This document shows positions 1 to 8,273 of a stretch of DNA of 64,000 nucleotides, piece after piece. The notes under the pieces were generated by a model. That model had not been told where the DNA came from and did no database searches. It saw nothing but the letters and a program-made list of their open reading frames with translations. Source of the DNA: Parasutterella secunda (GTDB taxonomy: Bacteria; Pseudomonadota; Gammaproteobacteria; Burkholderiales; Burkholderiaceae_F); the NCBI RefSeq assembly GCF_016901835.1, contig NZ_JACJKX010000013.1, forward strand, positions 1 to 64,000, read 5' to 3'. Made by a program: the position numbers and the translations under genes. Positions within the stretch are counted from its first letter, which is position 1; every line of letters starts with the position of its first letter.

Positions 1-89
1 ATTCAAGCTTTCTGAGTATCGTTTGAGACTCAGAGTCACTGACTCGAATAGGAAGTTCAATAATAAACGTCGGACCGGGCATGGAAGCT

Positions 90-222
90 CATTTTACTTC
101 AACGACTCACGTCGTTGCACGGATTCCTCCCTCTGTTAAAACAGAGGGCTTCCTCCGTGATTATTCTGCGAGAGAAGACTTCCTGTGCATGAAGCAAAGC
201 TCCGGCTTGCCAAGGCCGTGTG
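90..222 (-). ncRNA. Orphan omega-RNA-like 3' end of an IS200/IS605 (TnpB-type) element, relic
   Basis: On the minus strand this stretch begins right after the stop codon of the AEC gene and folds into a chain of hairpins. An outer stem (118-123 with 154-159) encloses a perfect 9-bp inner stem (129-137 with 140-148), and a 7-bp stem with a GTGA tetraloop follows (100-106 with 111-117). The pattern of GGAAGCCC, a hairpin, GGGAGGAATCC and then a short hairpin before GTTGAAG is what I know from the right ends of IS605/IS1341-type tnpB elements, where it is the omega RNA. No tnpB gene is present; the adjoining 60 bases could encode a TnpB tail but carry no recognisable domain. It may be a dead relic or a still-transcribed guide RNA scaffold. 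Recognition is by pattern memory only. Confidence 0.45.
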
Positions 223-1170
223 CTAAAGGCGAACGCCTAGCAAAGTCAATGTGATCGGGATCAAAACCGCCGAGAGTATGGTTGAGACAAAAATTGCATT
301 GCTCGCAGCTCCTTCTTCGCTACGAAATTCCGTTGCCATCAGATAAACATTGATGGCAACCGGAAGAGCAGCTGTCAGAACGCAGGCGTTTGTGGTGATT
401 TCATCCAGGCCGATCAATCGGGCAATGATGTAAACCAAAATCGGGTGGATGACGATCTTTAAAGTTGAAATGGTGAAACCCTTAGGAAGTGCGGCGGAGA
501 AGCTATGCCTGGCAAGACCCATACCGACTACGATTAAGGCAATCGGAGTAGTGGCTGAGGTGACGTAATTTAGGGTGCCCGCGAGAAAACCCGGCAGCTC
601 CCATCCGGTCATGCCCCAGGCACTTCCCGTTAAGATGCCGAGAACAACCGGATTTTTGAAAACTTGCAGCATGGATCGTGCAATTTTTCTGAAGTCTTTA
701 TGATCGCTCTCTTTACCCAGTTCCACGCTGGCAATCGCTGTGGTCCATAAAAGCAGCACACTGAAAATGATTAACAGACTGATCGTCGGCATAGCCTCGT
801 TGCCCAGGCTGATCTGCAAAATCGGTACCCCAAGCTGCACGTTGTTGCCGAAAATAGCCGCCATGCCGAAAATAGTTTTGCCGGTATTGTCCAGTCCGAA
901 AAATCGACCCGCTGCACGTCCCAATAGGTAAACGATAATGCAAGAGCCGAAAAAGGCGATGAGTACTCGCCAATCCACAGGAGGCATTTCGGAGAGCCTG
1001 CTCATGAGCGAAAAAAGCAAAGCCGGCATCAGAAACCGAAAGGTGAAACCTGAGAGTGCCCGGACAATAGTTTGATCAAATAGCTTTCCCTTAATCAGAG
1101 CCCAACCGACAATAACCAATAGAAAAAGCGGTGAACAAACTTGAAGGTGGTAGATAAAAAGATCAAACAT
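223..1170 (-). CDS. AEC family transporter (auxin efflux carrier-like permease)
   Basis: A 315-residue integral membrane protein with about ten hydrophobic segments in the two-bundle arrangement of the Mem_trans/AEC family. Bacterial members export or exchange carboxylates such as malate or malonate; the substrate here cannot be told from sequence. The N-terminus (MFDLFIYHLQVCSPLFLLVI) is already hydrophobic, as usual for the family, and the length is typical. The start lies only 8 bases after the stop of the RluA-like gene, so the two are probably co-transcribed. The stop codon abuts a structured relic on the left. A second, clearly different AEC gene lies at 43143-44039. Confidence 0.85.
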   Translation of the reverse strand: MFDLFIYHLQVCSPLFLLVIVGWALIKGKLFDQTIVRALSGFTFRFLMPALLFSLMSRLSEMPPVDWRVLIAFFGSCIIVYLLGRAAGRFFGLDNTGKTIFGMAAIFGNNVQLGVPILQISLGNEAMPTISLLIIFSVLLLWTTAIASVELGKESDHKDFRKIARSMLQVFKNPVVLGILTGSAWGMTGWELPGFLAGTLNYVTSATTPIALIVVGMGLARHSFSAALPKGFTISTLKIVIHPILVYIIARLIGLDEITTNACVLTAALPVAINVYLMATEFRSEEGAASNAIFVSTILSAVLIPITLTLLGVRL

Positions 1171-1178
1171 GATCGTAT

Positions 1179-2693
1179 CTAAAATGGGCAGGGAACCTCT
1201 ATTGTCAGAAGCTCTCGTGTCGTCGGATGAATAAACCGAATGGCTTCGGCATGAAGGTACAGCCTGTCGGCCGCATGCCCATAAAGATCATCTCCTATGA
1301 TCGGGGCAGCCAGCCCTTCGGCGTGAGCAGCATGTAATCGCAGCTGGTGTGTTCGGTCTGTTTTGGGGTAAAAAGCCACGCGTGCTTGTCCGTTTTCATT
1401 GACATTGAGCACTTTATAGACTGTCTGAGCAGGCTTCCCATAGGTGTACTCGACCATTTGGCGAGGTCGTTCATAAGGATTAAGACAAAGGGGAAGATCA
1501 ATTTCTCCGCTTGTCTGCGCAGGCGCTCTTTCCAATAAAGCGATATAGCGTTTACGCACTGAACCGTGAGCAAATGCCATCTGTAAAGCACGGTGCGTTG
1601 ATTTATTTTTAGCGAAAAGTAAAACGCCGGAAGTAGCCATATCCAGTCTGTGTAAGAGCATGGGGCCTGTTGCTTCAGGATAAAGCGTCATCGCCACGGA
1701 ATAGAGATCATTAACCGGAAGTTTACCGGGAACCGAGAGCATTCCTGCCGGTTTATTAAAGGCGACGAGATCGTCATCTTCGTAAACAATTTCAGGTTTC
1801 CAGTCTTTGAAGGTTTGAAGCGATAACTGATTTTTCTCTAATTTTTCGCCCTCGAGCAGGAAGTTGAGCAATTTTTCATGTCGTTCACGAGCAAAACCGA
1901 AAAATGTTCCTTCTCCCCGAGCGTCATAGCTTGCCACCGGGCCCCACCAAGACTGCCCCATTGCCACAGGCGCAACCTTTTCGGCATAGGCAACATTCAA
2001 TAATGCCGGTAACGCTGATCGTAAAATCGCTTTAAGCAGATCCTCTTGATTGAGATAGCCTGACAGAACGTCTAATAAAGTTGCTTTTCGACCGAGTTTA
2101 TTTTGAAGTTGAATGCTTCCGAGGCGTCTTTTCCATTCATTTTCAACCGCAATGTGAGTGCGATGCTGAAAGTCGGATCGCGCCGCCTCTTCAGCCTGAA
2201 GGGCCAGGATGTATTTCAGTTTTAATCGGTCAAGTTCACCGGAATCAAATTGACTGGATGCGATCAGGGCTTCAGGGTTAAAGACGCCGCTTGCTCTTTG
2301 ACGTTGTCGGTGTTCTTTACGTGCATGTGCAGCTTCTTTGAAATTGAGATATTTTTCCTGAGCAGCAATTTTTTCTTCAAAAGCTTTTTCAATTCGGTCG
2401 GTATTAAGCGGTTTTAATTCCTCGCTCGGTAACTGTTGCCAGAAGGTTTTTTCAAAATAGGAATCCGTACAGTCAAATTGATCACAAGCAGCGATAAACC
2501 CAAGGACACCATCAGGCATTCGACCGACCAAAACGGCCACCAGGCGTCCCGCTTGGCCGCAAGCGTGTTCATTTAAGTGTTGACGCACGAAGTTGGCCGC
2601 CTGAATAACAAGCGGGTGTGCTCTGTAGTGATAAGGATAGGTGAGCACGCCGGAATCGTCCGTGCACTCAGCGTGCTCCAGTTCTTTAAACAT
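1179..2693 (-). CDS. RluA-family RNA pseudouridine synthase with long N-terminal extension
   Basis: The catalytic half (about residues 300-504) carries the RluA signature HRLDMATSGVLLFAKN, with the nucleophilic aspartate at about residue 351, and the later motif TDRTHQLRLH. It should convert specific uridines in rRNA or tRNA to pseudouridine. The first 300 residues are not part of the usual RluA fold: a cysteine-containing N-terminal stretch is followed by a charged, probably coiled-coil region (about 100-190). At 504 residues it is more than twice the length of E. coli RluA; similarly long RluA-type proteins occur in other proteobacteria. The RNA target cannot be assigned. It is the first gene of a two-gene unit with the AEC permease. 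Confidence 0.85.
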   Translation of the reverse strand: MFKELEHAECTDDSGVLTYPYHYRAHPLVIQAANFVRQHLNEHACGQAGRLVAVLVGRMPDGVLGFIAACDQFDCTDSYFEKTFWQQLPSEELKPLNTDRIEKAFEEKIAAQEKYLNFKEAAHARKEHRQRQRASGVFNPEALIASSQFDSGELDRLKLKYILALQAEEAARSDFQHRTHIAVENEWKRRLGSIQLQNKLGRKATLLDVLSGYLNQEDLLKAILRSALPALLNVAYAEKVAPVAMGQSWWGPVASYDARGEGTFFGFARERHEKLLNFLLEGEKLEKNQLSLQTFKDWKPEIVYEDDDLVAFNKPAGMLSVPGKLPVNDLYSVAMTLYPEATGPMLLHRLDMATSGVLLFAKNKSTHRALQMAFAHGSVRKRYIALLERAPAQTSGEIDLPLCLNPYERPRQMVEYTYGKPAQTVYKVLNVNENGQARVAFYPKTDRTHQLRLHAAHAEGLAAPIIGDDLYGHAADRLYLHAEAIRFIHPTTRELLTIEVPCPF

Positions 2694-2756
2694 GTCTTAA
2701 CTGAAAAATTTTCTATTCCGAAAGTCTAGCAAATACAAATGTCGAAAGAGGCATAG

Positions 2757-2791
2757 GAAAAATCGGCCTCATCATTATTTGATGAGGCCGA
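2757..2791 (-). terminator. Rho-independent terminator of fhs
   Basis: A perfect 12-bp stem (2763-2774 with 2780-2791) with a 5-base loop. On the minus strand it is followed by a run of T. It lies 20 bases beyond the fhs stop codon. Confidence 0.85.
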
Positions 2792-2810
2792 GAAACATAA
2801 CCGAACTCGA

Positions 2811-4457
2811 TTATGAAAGGCCTACGATTTTGCCGTTGACTACATCAATATGCAAAGCGGCAGGCTGCTTGGGCAGACCCGGCATGCGCATGATAGCTCC
2901 GGTCGTAGCCACCACAAAACCGGCACCTGCATTCAAAATCAGGCGTTGCACCGGAAGGGTAAAGCCCTTGGGAGCTCCTAACCAAGTGGGCTCATGAGAG
3001 AGCGAGTAAGGTGTTTTAGCGACACACACCGGTAAGCGATCAAAGCCCAATTCCTGAATTTGCTTGAGGTCTTTTTTGGCGGCAGCGGACAATTCAATAT
3101 CCTTGGCGCCATAGACATTGGTGGCAAGCTTTTCAATCTTCGTGACCACGTCGTCATCGGTCTCATAAGAGAAGTTCAGAGGCTTGGGTTCGCCGGCCGC
3201 GGCTTCCATCACTGCGCGTGCCAATTCAATGGCGCCTTCGCCGCCCTTGATAAAGCCGTCGCAGACCGCAAAGCGCACGCCCTTTTCGGCGCAGCGCTGA
3301 CGGATGATTTCAATTTCTTCATCCGTGTCCGTGGCGAAGTGGTTTAAGCTCACCACGATTTCAGGACCGAAGTGCTTGAGGTTGTCGATATGCGCATCGA
3401 GGTTGCACAAGCCCTTCTTCAAAGCTTCAACATTGGGTTTGCCGATATCGGGCAGCGGCACAAGACCATGCCACTTGAGCGCCTTGGTGGAAGTGACAAG
3501 CACAACGGCCGAAGGCGTGAGGCCGGCGGCGCGGCACTTGATGTTGATGAATTTTTCTGCGCCCAAATCACTGCCGAAGCCGGCCTCCGTGATGGCCCAA
3601 TCACCCAAGGTCATGGCAGCCTTCGTGGCAACGACAGAGTTGCAGCCGTGAGCGATGTTGGCAAAGGGGCCGCCGTGAACAAAGGCAAGATTGCCTTCGA
3701 GCGTTTGCACGAGGTTGGGCTTCATGGCTTCAAGAAGCAGCGCCATGAGAGCGCCCGTAGCGCCCAATTCTTTGCAGGTGAAAGCGGAGCCGTCGCGCTT
3801 GATGCCGACCACCAAACGATCGATGCGGGCGCGCAGATCGTCAAGGTCGGTTGCCAAGCAGAGCACTGCCATCAATTCACTGGCTACCGTGATGTCAAAA
3901 CCGGTTTCCGTCGGAATGCCGTTTGCCGGGCCGCCGAGACCGGTGACAATGTTGCGAAGCATGCGGTCATTGACGTCGAGCACGCGGCGCCAAATGACGG
4001 TCTTCAAATTGACTTGGCCTTGATGGCGGGCGTTGTCGATCATGGCGGCCAACAAGTTGTTGGCGGCTGTGATGGCGTGGAAGTCACCGGTGAAGTGCAG
4101 GTTGATGGATTCCATCGGGAGCACTTGAGAGTAACCGCCGCCGGCGGCACCGCCCTTCATGCCGAAGCACGGTCCCAGAGACGGTTCGCGAAGCGCGACC
4201 ACAGCCTTTTCGCCTAAGCGCTTAAGACCTTGCGTGAGCGCGATGGAAGTGGTCGTTTTGCCGGAGCCGGCCGGCATGCCGGAGGTAGCGGTGACCAGAA
4301 TCAGTTTTCCATGGGGTTTACGATCCTTGTGCAAAGCAACCTTGGCTTTGTCACGTCCATAGGGTTCAAATTCATCATCAGACAGACCGGCACTATGGGC
4401 TAAATCGTCAATACGGATCAATTTTGCCTCTTGGGCGATCTCGATATCAGACTTCAT
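2811..4457 (-). CDS. fhs: Formate--tetrahydrofolate ligase
   Basis: Makes 10-formyl-tetrahydrofolate from formate, THF and ATP in the cytoplasm, supplying one-carbon units for purines and Met-tRNA formylation. The protein is 548 residues, close to the family's 550-560. It has the P-loop MPAGSGKTTT, the motif REPSLGPCFGMKGGAAGGG and the block INLHFTGDFHAI. The start is set at 4457 (MKSDIEIAQEAK) because GGAG stands a good distance upstream; an in-frame extension to 4535 has no family similarity. The P-loop reads SGK where most family members I know read EGK. It has its own terminator and faces the amidohydrolase gene across a 300-base divergent region. Confidence 0.96.
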   Translation of the reverse strand: MKSDIEIAQEAKLIRIDDLAHSAGLSDDEFEPYGRDKAKVALHKDRKPHGKLILVTATSGMPAGSGKTTTSIALTQGLKRLGEKAVVALREPSLGPCFGMKGGAAGGGYSQVLPMESINLHFTGDFHAITAANNLLAAMIDNARHQGQVNLKTVIWRRVLDVNDRMLRNIVTGLGGPANGIPTETGFDITVASELMAVLCLATDLDDLRARIDRLVVGIKRDGSAFTCKELGATGALMALLLEAMKPNLVQTLEGNLAFVHGGPFANIAHGCNSVVATKAAMTLGDWAITEAGFGSDLGAEKFINIKCRAAGLTPSAVVLVTSTKALKWHGLVPLPDIGKPNVEALKKGLCNLDAHIDNLKHFGPEIVVSLNHFATDTDEEIEIIRQRCAEKGVRFAVCDGFIKGGEGAIELARAVMEAAAGEPKPLNFSYETDDDVVTKIEKLATNVYGAKDIELSAAAKKDLKQIQELGFDRLPVCVAKTPYSLSHEPTWLGAPKGFTLPVQRLILNAGAGFVVATTGAIMRMPGLPKQPAALHIDVVNGKIVGLS

Positions 4458-4761
4458 AGAAAAAACTCCAAAAATAAAAAACAAAAACAAAAACCTAACC
4501 TTCGGCATTGAACAACAATCACTGCCGACAGACAAGCATCCGACAAAAGTTTCTGAAGTTGCCGGCCTGCTTTTAAACCATGGGAAAAGTATGCCTGAAA
4601 AAACGTATTCGGCGGAAAAACAAAAGAATATTTTTTCTTTAGATTAAACGATTTTTGCTGATCAGTTGATTTTTTCCAGATAGTGTTTATTTCGATCGGG
4701 TTACACTTAAAAAGTACGGCAGAAGTTTCTGCCTTCCCCTATGACTGAAAAGGAGAGTTTT
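4458..4761. promoter_or_regulatory. Divergent intergenic region fhs / amidohydrolase
   Basis: About 300 bases between two divergent starts, AT-rich in the middle (4600-4680). It must hold both promoters, but I see no convincing -35/-10 pair, palindrome or riboswitch. The only clear elements are the two Shine-Dalgarno sites, GGAG for fhs and AAGGAG for the amidohydrolase. Confidence 0.4.
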
Positions 4762-6171
4762 ATGTGGGATCTGTTAATCAAAGGCGCCACGGTTGTGGAT
4801 CCGCTCAATCGAATTGAAGCCGTTCGTGATGTAGCGATTGAAAACGGTCAAATCGCTGAGGTCGGAGTGGATTTGCCGGGAGGTTGTGCCCGTGTGGTTG
4901 AAGACTACACCGGTAAGGTGTTGCAGCCGGGAATTGTGGACAGCCACGTGCATTTGGGGGAAATGTGGGGTTCGCCCTTCGGTTTTAAGATGTTGGCGAT
5001 GGCAGGCGTGACGACCTGTCTGGATATGGCAGGCCCCCTTGATAATGTTCTGAAGAACATTCCGACTTACGGCTCCGGCATTAACTGCGCCATCTTGCAA
5101 TTTGCTTCTCCTCCCTTTACCTTCAAGACCAATGAACCGTCCAAAGAAGAAATGGATGCATTAATTGATCAGTCTATGAAGGAAGGTGCTTTGGGTGTGA
5201 AGCTTTTGGGCGGACACTATCCGCTCAAACCCGCGGTCTCTTCTTTACTTATTAAGACGGCCCTTGAACATGGCGCCTATATTGCTTGGCATGCCGGTAC
5301 CAGTGAACACGGATCCAATATTGAAGGGATGCGTGAAGCAGTGGAATTGAGCCAAGGTAATTTCCTGCATTTGGCTCACATTAATGCCTACTGCCGCGGT
5401 GCCATTCGTCCTGAATTGGAGGAAACGAAAGAAGCCATTGAGTTACTTTTGGCGAACGATCACATCCATTGCGAAAGCTACATTTCACCCAGAAACGGTA
5501 CGCGTCTGACTTGCTTTGAAAACGGCAAGATTCAATCGAAGGTGACCGGAAACTGTCTGAAGCGATTCGGTTTTACCGATGACCGAGACGGTGTTGAGGC
5601 AGCATTTAAGGCCAATAAAGTTTGGGCCGTGTATGACGCGGGCGGCTATTCCGATCTGGTAACCGGAGAAGCGGGTCTGAAACTTTGGAAAGAACACAAC
5701 ACCGATGTGGGCGGCTCCTTTAACGTGAATCCGCCGCTTCCTCGTGTGTGGTTGGCAGAGGCCAAACGCCCGGACGGCAGTTTTGTGGTCGATGCAATCT
5801 CTACCGACGGGGGCTGCATCCCGCGTAATGTGATTCTGGAGCAGGGACTGTCGCTTGTGAAATTGGGCATCCTCACTTTGTCTGAATTTGCGGCGAAAAC
5901 TTCTTTGAATCCGGCTCGTATGTTGCGTTTGGATACGAAGGGACACCTGTCAGTCGGCGCCGATGCGGACATTACGATTTACGATCTGGATACGCAAAAA
6001 CCGGTTGCTACGTTTGTTAAGGGTAAGACGATTTTCAAAAACGGAAAAGTCTACGGCTCAAACGGTACGGTAATTTGCACGAAATATGGTGAAGAATTCG
6101 TAAAAGGCTTGGGAATCAATACGCTTGTGGTTGATCCCGGTAAACCCGTTGCCGATCGTTTCGTTGCCTAA
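4762..6171 (+). CDS. Amidohydrolase-superfamily metal-dependent hydrolase
   Basis: A 469-residue cytoplasmic protein with the layout of hydantoinase/dihydroorotase-type amidohydrolases. It shows a small N-terminal beta domain (GATVVDPLNRIEAV), the first metal motif VDSHVHLGE, a probable carboxylated lysine in LGVKLLGGHYP, later metal histidines in AWHAGTSEHGS and HLAHINAYCRG, and a catalytic aspartate in STDGGCIPR. It ends with the beta-sandwich return segment (GADADITIYDL). The substrate is unknown; a cyclic amide or N-acyl amino acid is likely for the superfamily. ATG 4762 is chosen because AAGGAGAG precedes it and would lie inside the gene if the ATG at 4741 were used. It is monocistronic. 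Confidence 0.75.
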   Translation: MWDLLIKGATVVDPLNRIEAVRDVAIENGQIAEVGVDLPGGCARVVEDYTGKVLQPGIVDSHVHLGEMWGSPFGFKMLAMAGVTTCLDMAGPLDNVLKNIPTYGSGINCAILQFASPPFTFKTNEPSKEEMDALIDQSMKEGALGVKLLGGHYPLKPAVSSLLIKTALEHGAYIAWHAGTSEHGSNIEGMREAVELSQGNFLHLAHINAYCRGAIRPELEETKEAIELLLANDHIHCESYISPRNGTRLTCFENGKIQSKVTGNCLKRFGFTDDRDGVEAAFKANKVWAVYDAGGYSDLVTGEAGLKLWKEHNTDVGGSFNVNPPLPRVWLAEAKRPDGSFVVDAISTDGGCIPRNVILEQGLSLVKLGILTLSEFAAKTSLNPARMLRLDTKGHLSVGADADITIYDLDTQKPVATFVKGKTIFKNGKVYGSNGTVICTKYGEEFVKGLGINTLVVDPGKPVADRFVA

Positions 6172-6190
6172 AGTCATCTACTGTTAAGAT

Positions 6191-6216
6191 TGAGGGCGCA
6201 CTGAAGTGCGTCCTCA
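6191..6216. terminator. Hairpin between converging genes
   Basis: An 11-bp stem with one G-T wobble (6191-6201 with 6206-6216) and a TGAA loop. It lies between the amidohydrolase stop and the aldo/keto reductase stop. The T-tract is weak on both strands. Confidence 0.55.
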
Positions 6217-6222
6217 TCGGAA

Positions 6223-7227
6223 CTATTTCTTTTCGTCCAACAACATGACCCCTTCGGGAGGATTAGCGTTAATAGCGCCGACAACCGGGTGAGGGACGTA
6301 GCATTGTTCTAAATAATTCATTTCCTCTTCACCGAGCTTAATGTCCATAGCTCTGACAGCATCATCGATGTATTGAGTTTTTGTCGCGCCGATAATAGGC
6401 GACGCTACACCTTTGGCCCATAGCCAGGCGAGAGCAATCTGGGATGCTTTGCAGCCTTTTTGCTCAGCCAACTGACAGACTCTTTCAACGATTTTGATAT
6501 CGGCTTCCTGCATACGATCGTATTTGCCATGTACAACACGATCGGTTTGGCCGCGAAGCGTTGAGCTTTCCCAGGTTGAACGTGCCAGATGACCGCCGGC
6601 TAACGGGCTGTATGGCATGAGCGTAACCCCCATTTGTTTGCAAATAGGAATGAGTTCCCGTTCGTCTTCTCGATACAGAAGGTTGTAGTGGTTTTCCATG
6701 GCAGAAAATGGAGTCCACCCATGGTCTCTCGCAGCAATCTGCATATTGTGGAACTGATAACCGTACATAGCTGAGGCGCCGAGTGCGCGAACTTTCCCGG
6801 CTTGTACCAACTCATGCAGTGTTTGCATGGTCTCTTCGATAGGCGTGTTGTAATCAAAACGATGAATGATGTAGAGATCTAAATAATCGGTTCCGAGACG
6901 CTTGAGACTGCCGTCGATTTCTCGAAGAATGGCTTCTCGCGACAATCTTCCGGGATTGAAATACACCTTAGAGGCAATGATCACTTTGTCGCGCTGTACG
7001 TTACGTTTCAGAATACGGCCTAAAAATTCTTCGCTAGTCCCTGCCGAATACCCGTTTGCCGTATCGAAAAAATTAATACCTGAATCGAGTGCATGCCGAA
7101 TAATTTTTTCGCTTTCTGTTTCATCAAGTGTCCAATCGTGCATTAATCCGCGTACACCGAAACTCATGCAACCGAGGCAGATTTTCGAAACCGAGATATC
7201 GGTTTGACCTAATTTTGTGTATAGCAT
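6223..7227 (-). CDS. Aldo/keto reductase
   Basis: A 334-residue NADPH-dependent oxidoreductase of the AKR TIM-barrel family. With the start at 7227 (MLYTKLGQTDISVSK) the catalytic tetrad falls at about D55, Y60, K87 and H122, in FFDTANGYS, IIASKVYF and YIIHRFD. The C-terminal coenzyme-binding block SPIIGATKTQYIDDA is present. AAGAGAG precedes the chosen start; the longer reading from 7257 adds ten residues unlike the family. The physiological carbonyl substrate is not predictable. It is probably transcribed alone. Confidence 0.9.
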   Translation of the reverse strand: MLYTKLGQTDISVSKICLGCMSFGVRGLMHDWTLDETESEKIIRHALDSGINFFDTANGYSAGTSEEFLGRILKRNVQRDKVIIASKVYFNPGRLSREAILREIDGSLKRLGTDYLDLYIIHRFDYNTPIEETMQTLHELVQAGKVRALGASAMYGYQFHNMQIAARDHGWTPFSAMENHYNLLYREDERELIPICKQMGVTLMPYSPLAGGHLARSTWESSTLRGQTDRVVHGKYDRMQEADIKIVERVCQLAEQKGCKASQIALAWLWAKGVASPIIGATKTQYIDDAVRAMDIKLGEEEMNYLEQCYVPHPVVGAINANPPEGVMLLDEKK

Positions 7228-7339
7228 TTCTACTCTCTTGGATAAGGATTGACACAAGTCATCTTATCGCCAAAGGACAGAAAAAAGGGTTAGAAATTTT
7301 TCAAAAATTTGACTGATCCTCTACGTTTTTTTAATAGAG

Positions 7340-7364
7340 AAAAAATGGCAGCTCTGAGGCTGCC
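7340..7364 (-). terminator. Rho-independent terminator of the SGNH hydrolase gene
   Basis: A 6-bp GC-rich stem (7347-7352 with 7359-7364). On the minus strand it is followed by ATTTTTTCTC. It stands downstream of the two-gene esterase unit. Confidence 0.75.
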
Positions 7365-7405
7365 GGATAAGAAAGTTATTTTTCTCTTAGTACTTTTAGA
7401 TTGTC

Positions 7406-8242
7406 CTACTTCCATCCATAAAAATCTTTGACGGTTTTCCAAGCAATGCTTTGTAGGAATTGAGCATCTTTTTGTGCCAACGGTTTTTCACAGCCTCCTA
7501 AGAAGTTTGCACCTTCCGGAGAAGAATGGGTGAGCGCAGCATAGATCACAGCTCCTTCCAGATAGGAGCCTGCCGCTGTCGGGTGACGGTTATCCGCAAC
7601 TGTCATTTTCAGATCAGGACGATCCTTAAGAGCATTCGCAAAAGCAAGTCCAACAGGGATGACCATTGCTTTGTTATCGTTGGCTACTTTAATTGTGGCA
7701 TCGGCCAGCTGCTTGGTCATTTCCGGACGATCAGCATAAGCCCATGTCATCAGAAACACGGGCTCGGCACCTGTTGCACGGATGTCCTTACTGTGAATAG
7801 CAGCATATTTTTCAAAGAACTTTTTCAATTCCGGGTGAATCGGGCCCTGACTGTTGTCCTGAAGAACAACGGCATCGAATACTTTTCCTCCCGGATAATT
7901 GTTGAAAATCAGCTTATTGCTACCGTCATTGAGCGTGGAATAACTCAATAGACCATTGGGGCGAAGATAACTCTTGACATCGTGCCAATCCAGACCGGCT
8001 CCCCCGATCGTTGCCATAGCCGTGGTGAGCTTGGTCTTTTTATCCTTGGCAATTCCGCTGATGTAGCCACCGACGCCGCAGTTGTAGTACATGAAGGAGT
8101 TGCCGACCAAGAGAACTCGATCCGGTTTGCTTTTCAGCCCCTTCACCAGAGGTTCTATTGAATAATTTTCTGCAGCATAAGTCGCAGAGGCAAAGCCAAG
8201 AGCCAGTAGGGCGCTGGTTAAAACGGTGAATTTTCTCATCAT
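7406..8242 (-). CDS. Exported SGNH/GDSL-type hydrolase
   Basis: A 278-residue protein with a clear Sec signal peptide (about residues 1-23, ending ATYAAE), so periplasmic or secreted. Block I is VLLVGNSFMYYN, with the nucleophile serine in GNSF, and block V is DNRHPTAAGSY, with the Asp-x-x-His pair; together these mark the SGNH ester hydrolase fold. VVLQDNS near residue 125 may supply block III. It is probably an esterase acting on acylated glycans or other esters. It lies 31 bases downstream of the alpha/beta hydrolase gene, almost certainly in one transcript. AAGGAA serves either of the two adjacent ATG codons. Confidence 0.75.
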   Translation of the reverse strand: MMRKFTVLTSALLALGFASATYAAENYSIEPLVKGLKSKPDRVLLVGNSFMYYNCGVGGYISGIAKDKKTKLTTAMATIGGAGLDWHDVKSYLRPNGLLSYSTLNDGSNKLIFNNYPGGKVFDAVVLQDNSQGPIHPELKKFFEKYAAIHSKDIRATGAEPVFLMTWAYADRPEMTKQLADATIKVANDNKAMVIPVGLAFANALKDRPDLKMTVADNRHPTAAGSYLEGAVIYAALTHSSPEGANFLGGCEKPLAQKDAQFLQSIAWKTVKDFYGWK

Positions 8243-8273
8243 GAATTTTCCTTTCGCAAACAGAAGTCAGTGG

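Noticed and set aside
11-45. Terminator made of TCTGAGT/ACTCAGA or GAGTC/GACTC repeats
   Set aside because: Stems are short, overlap each other and no T-tract follows; too weak to call.
3372-4217. A 281-codon open frame antisense to fhs
   Set aside because: Same reasoning: it mirrors a highly conserved gene and its translation shows no fold or signal.
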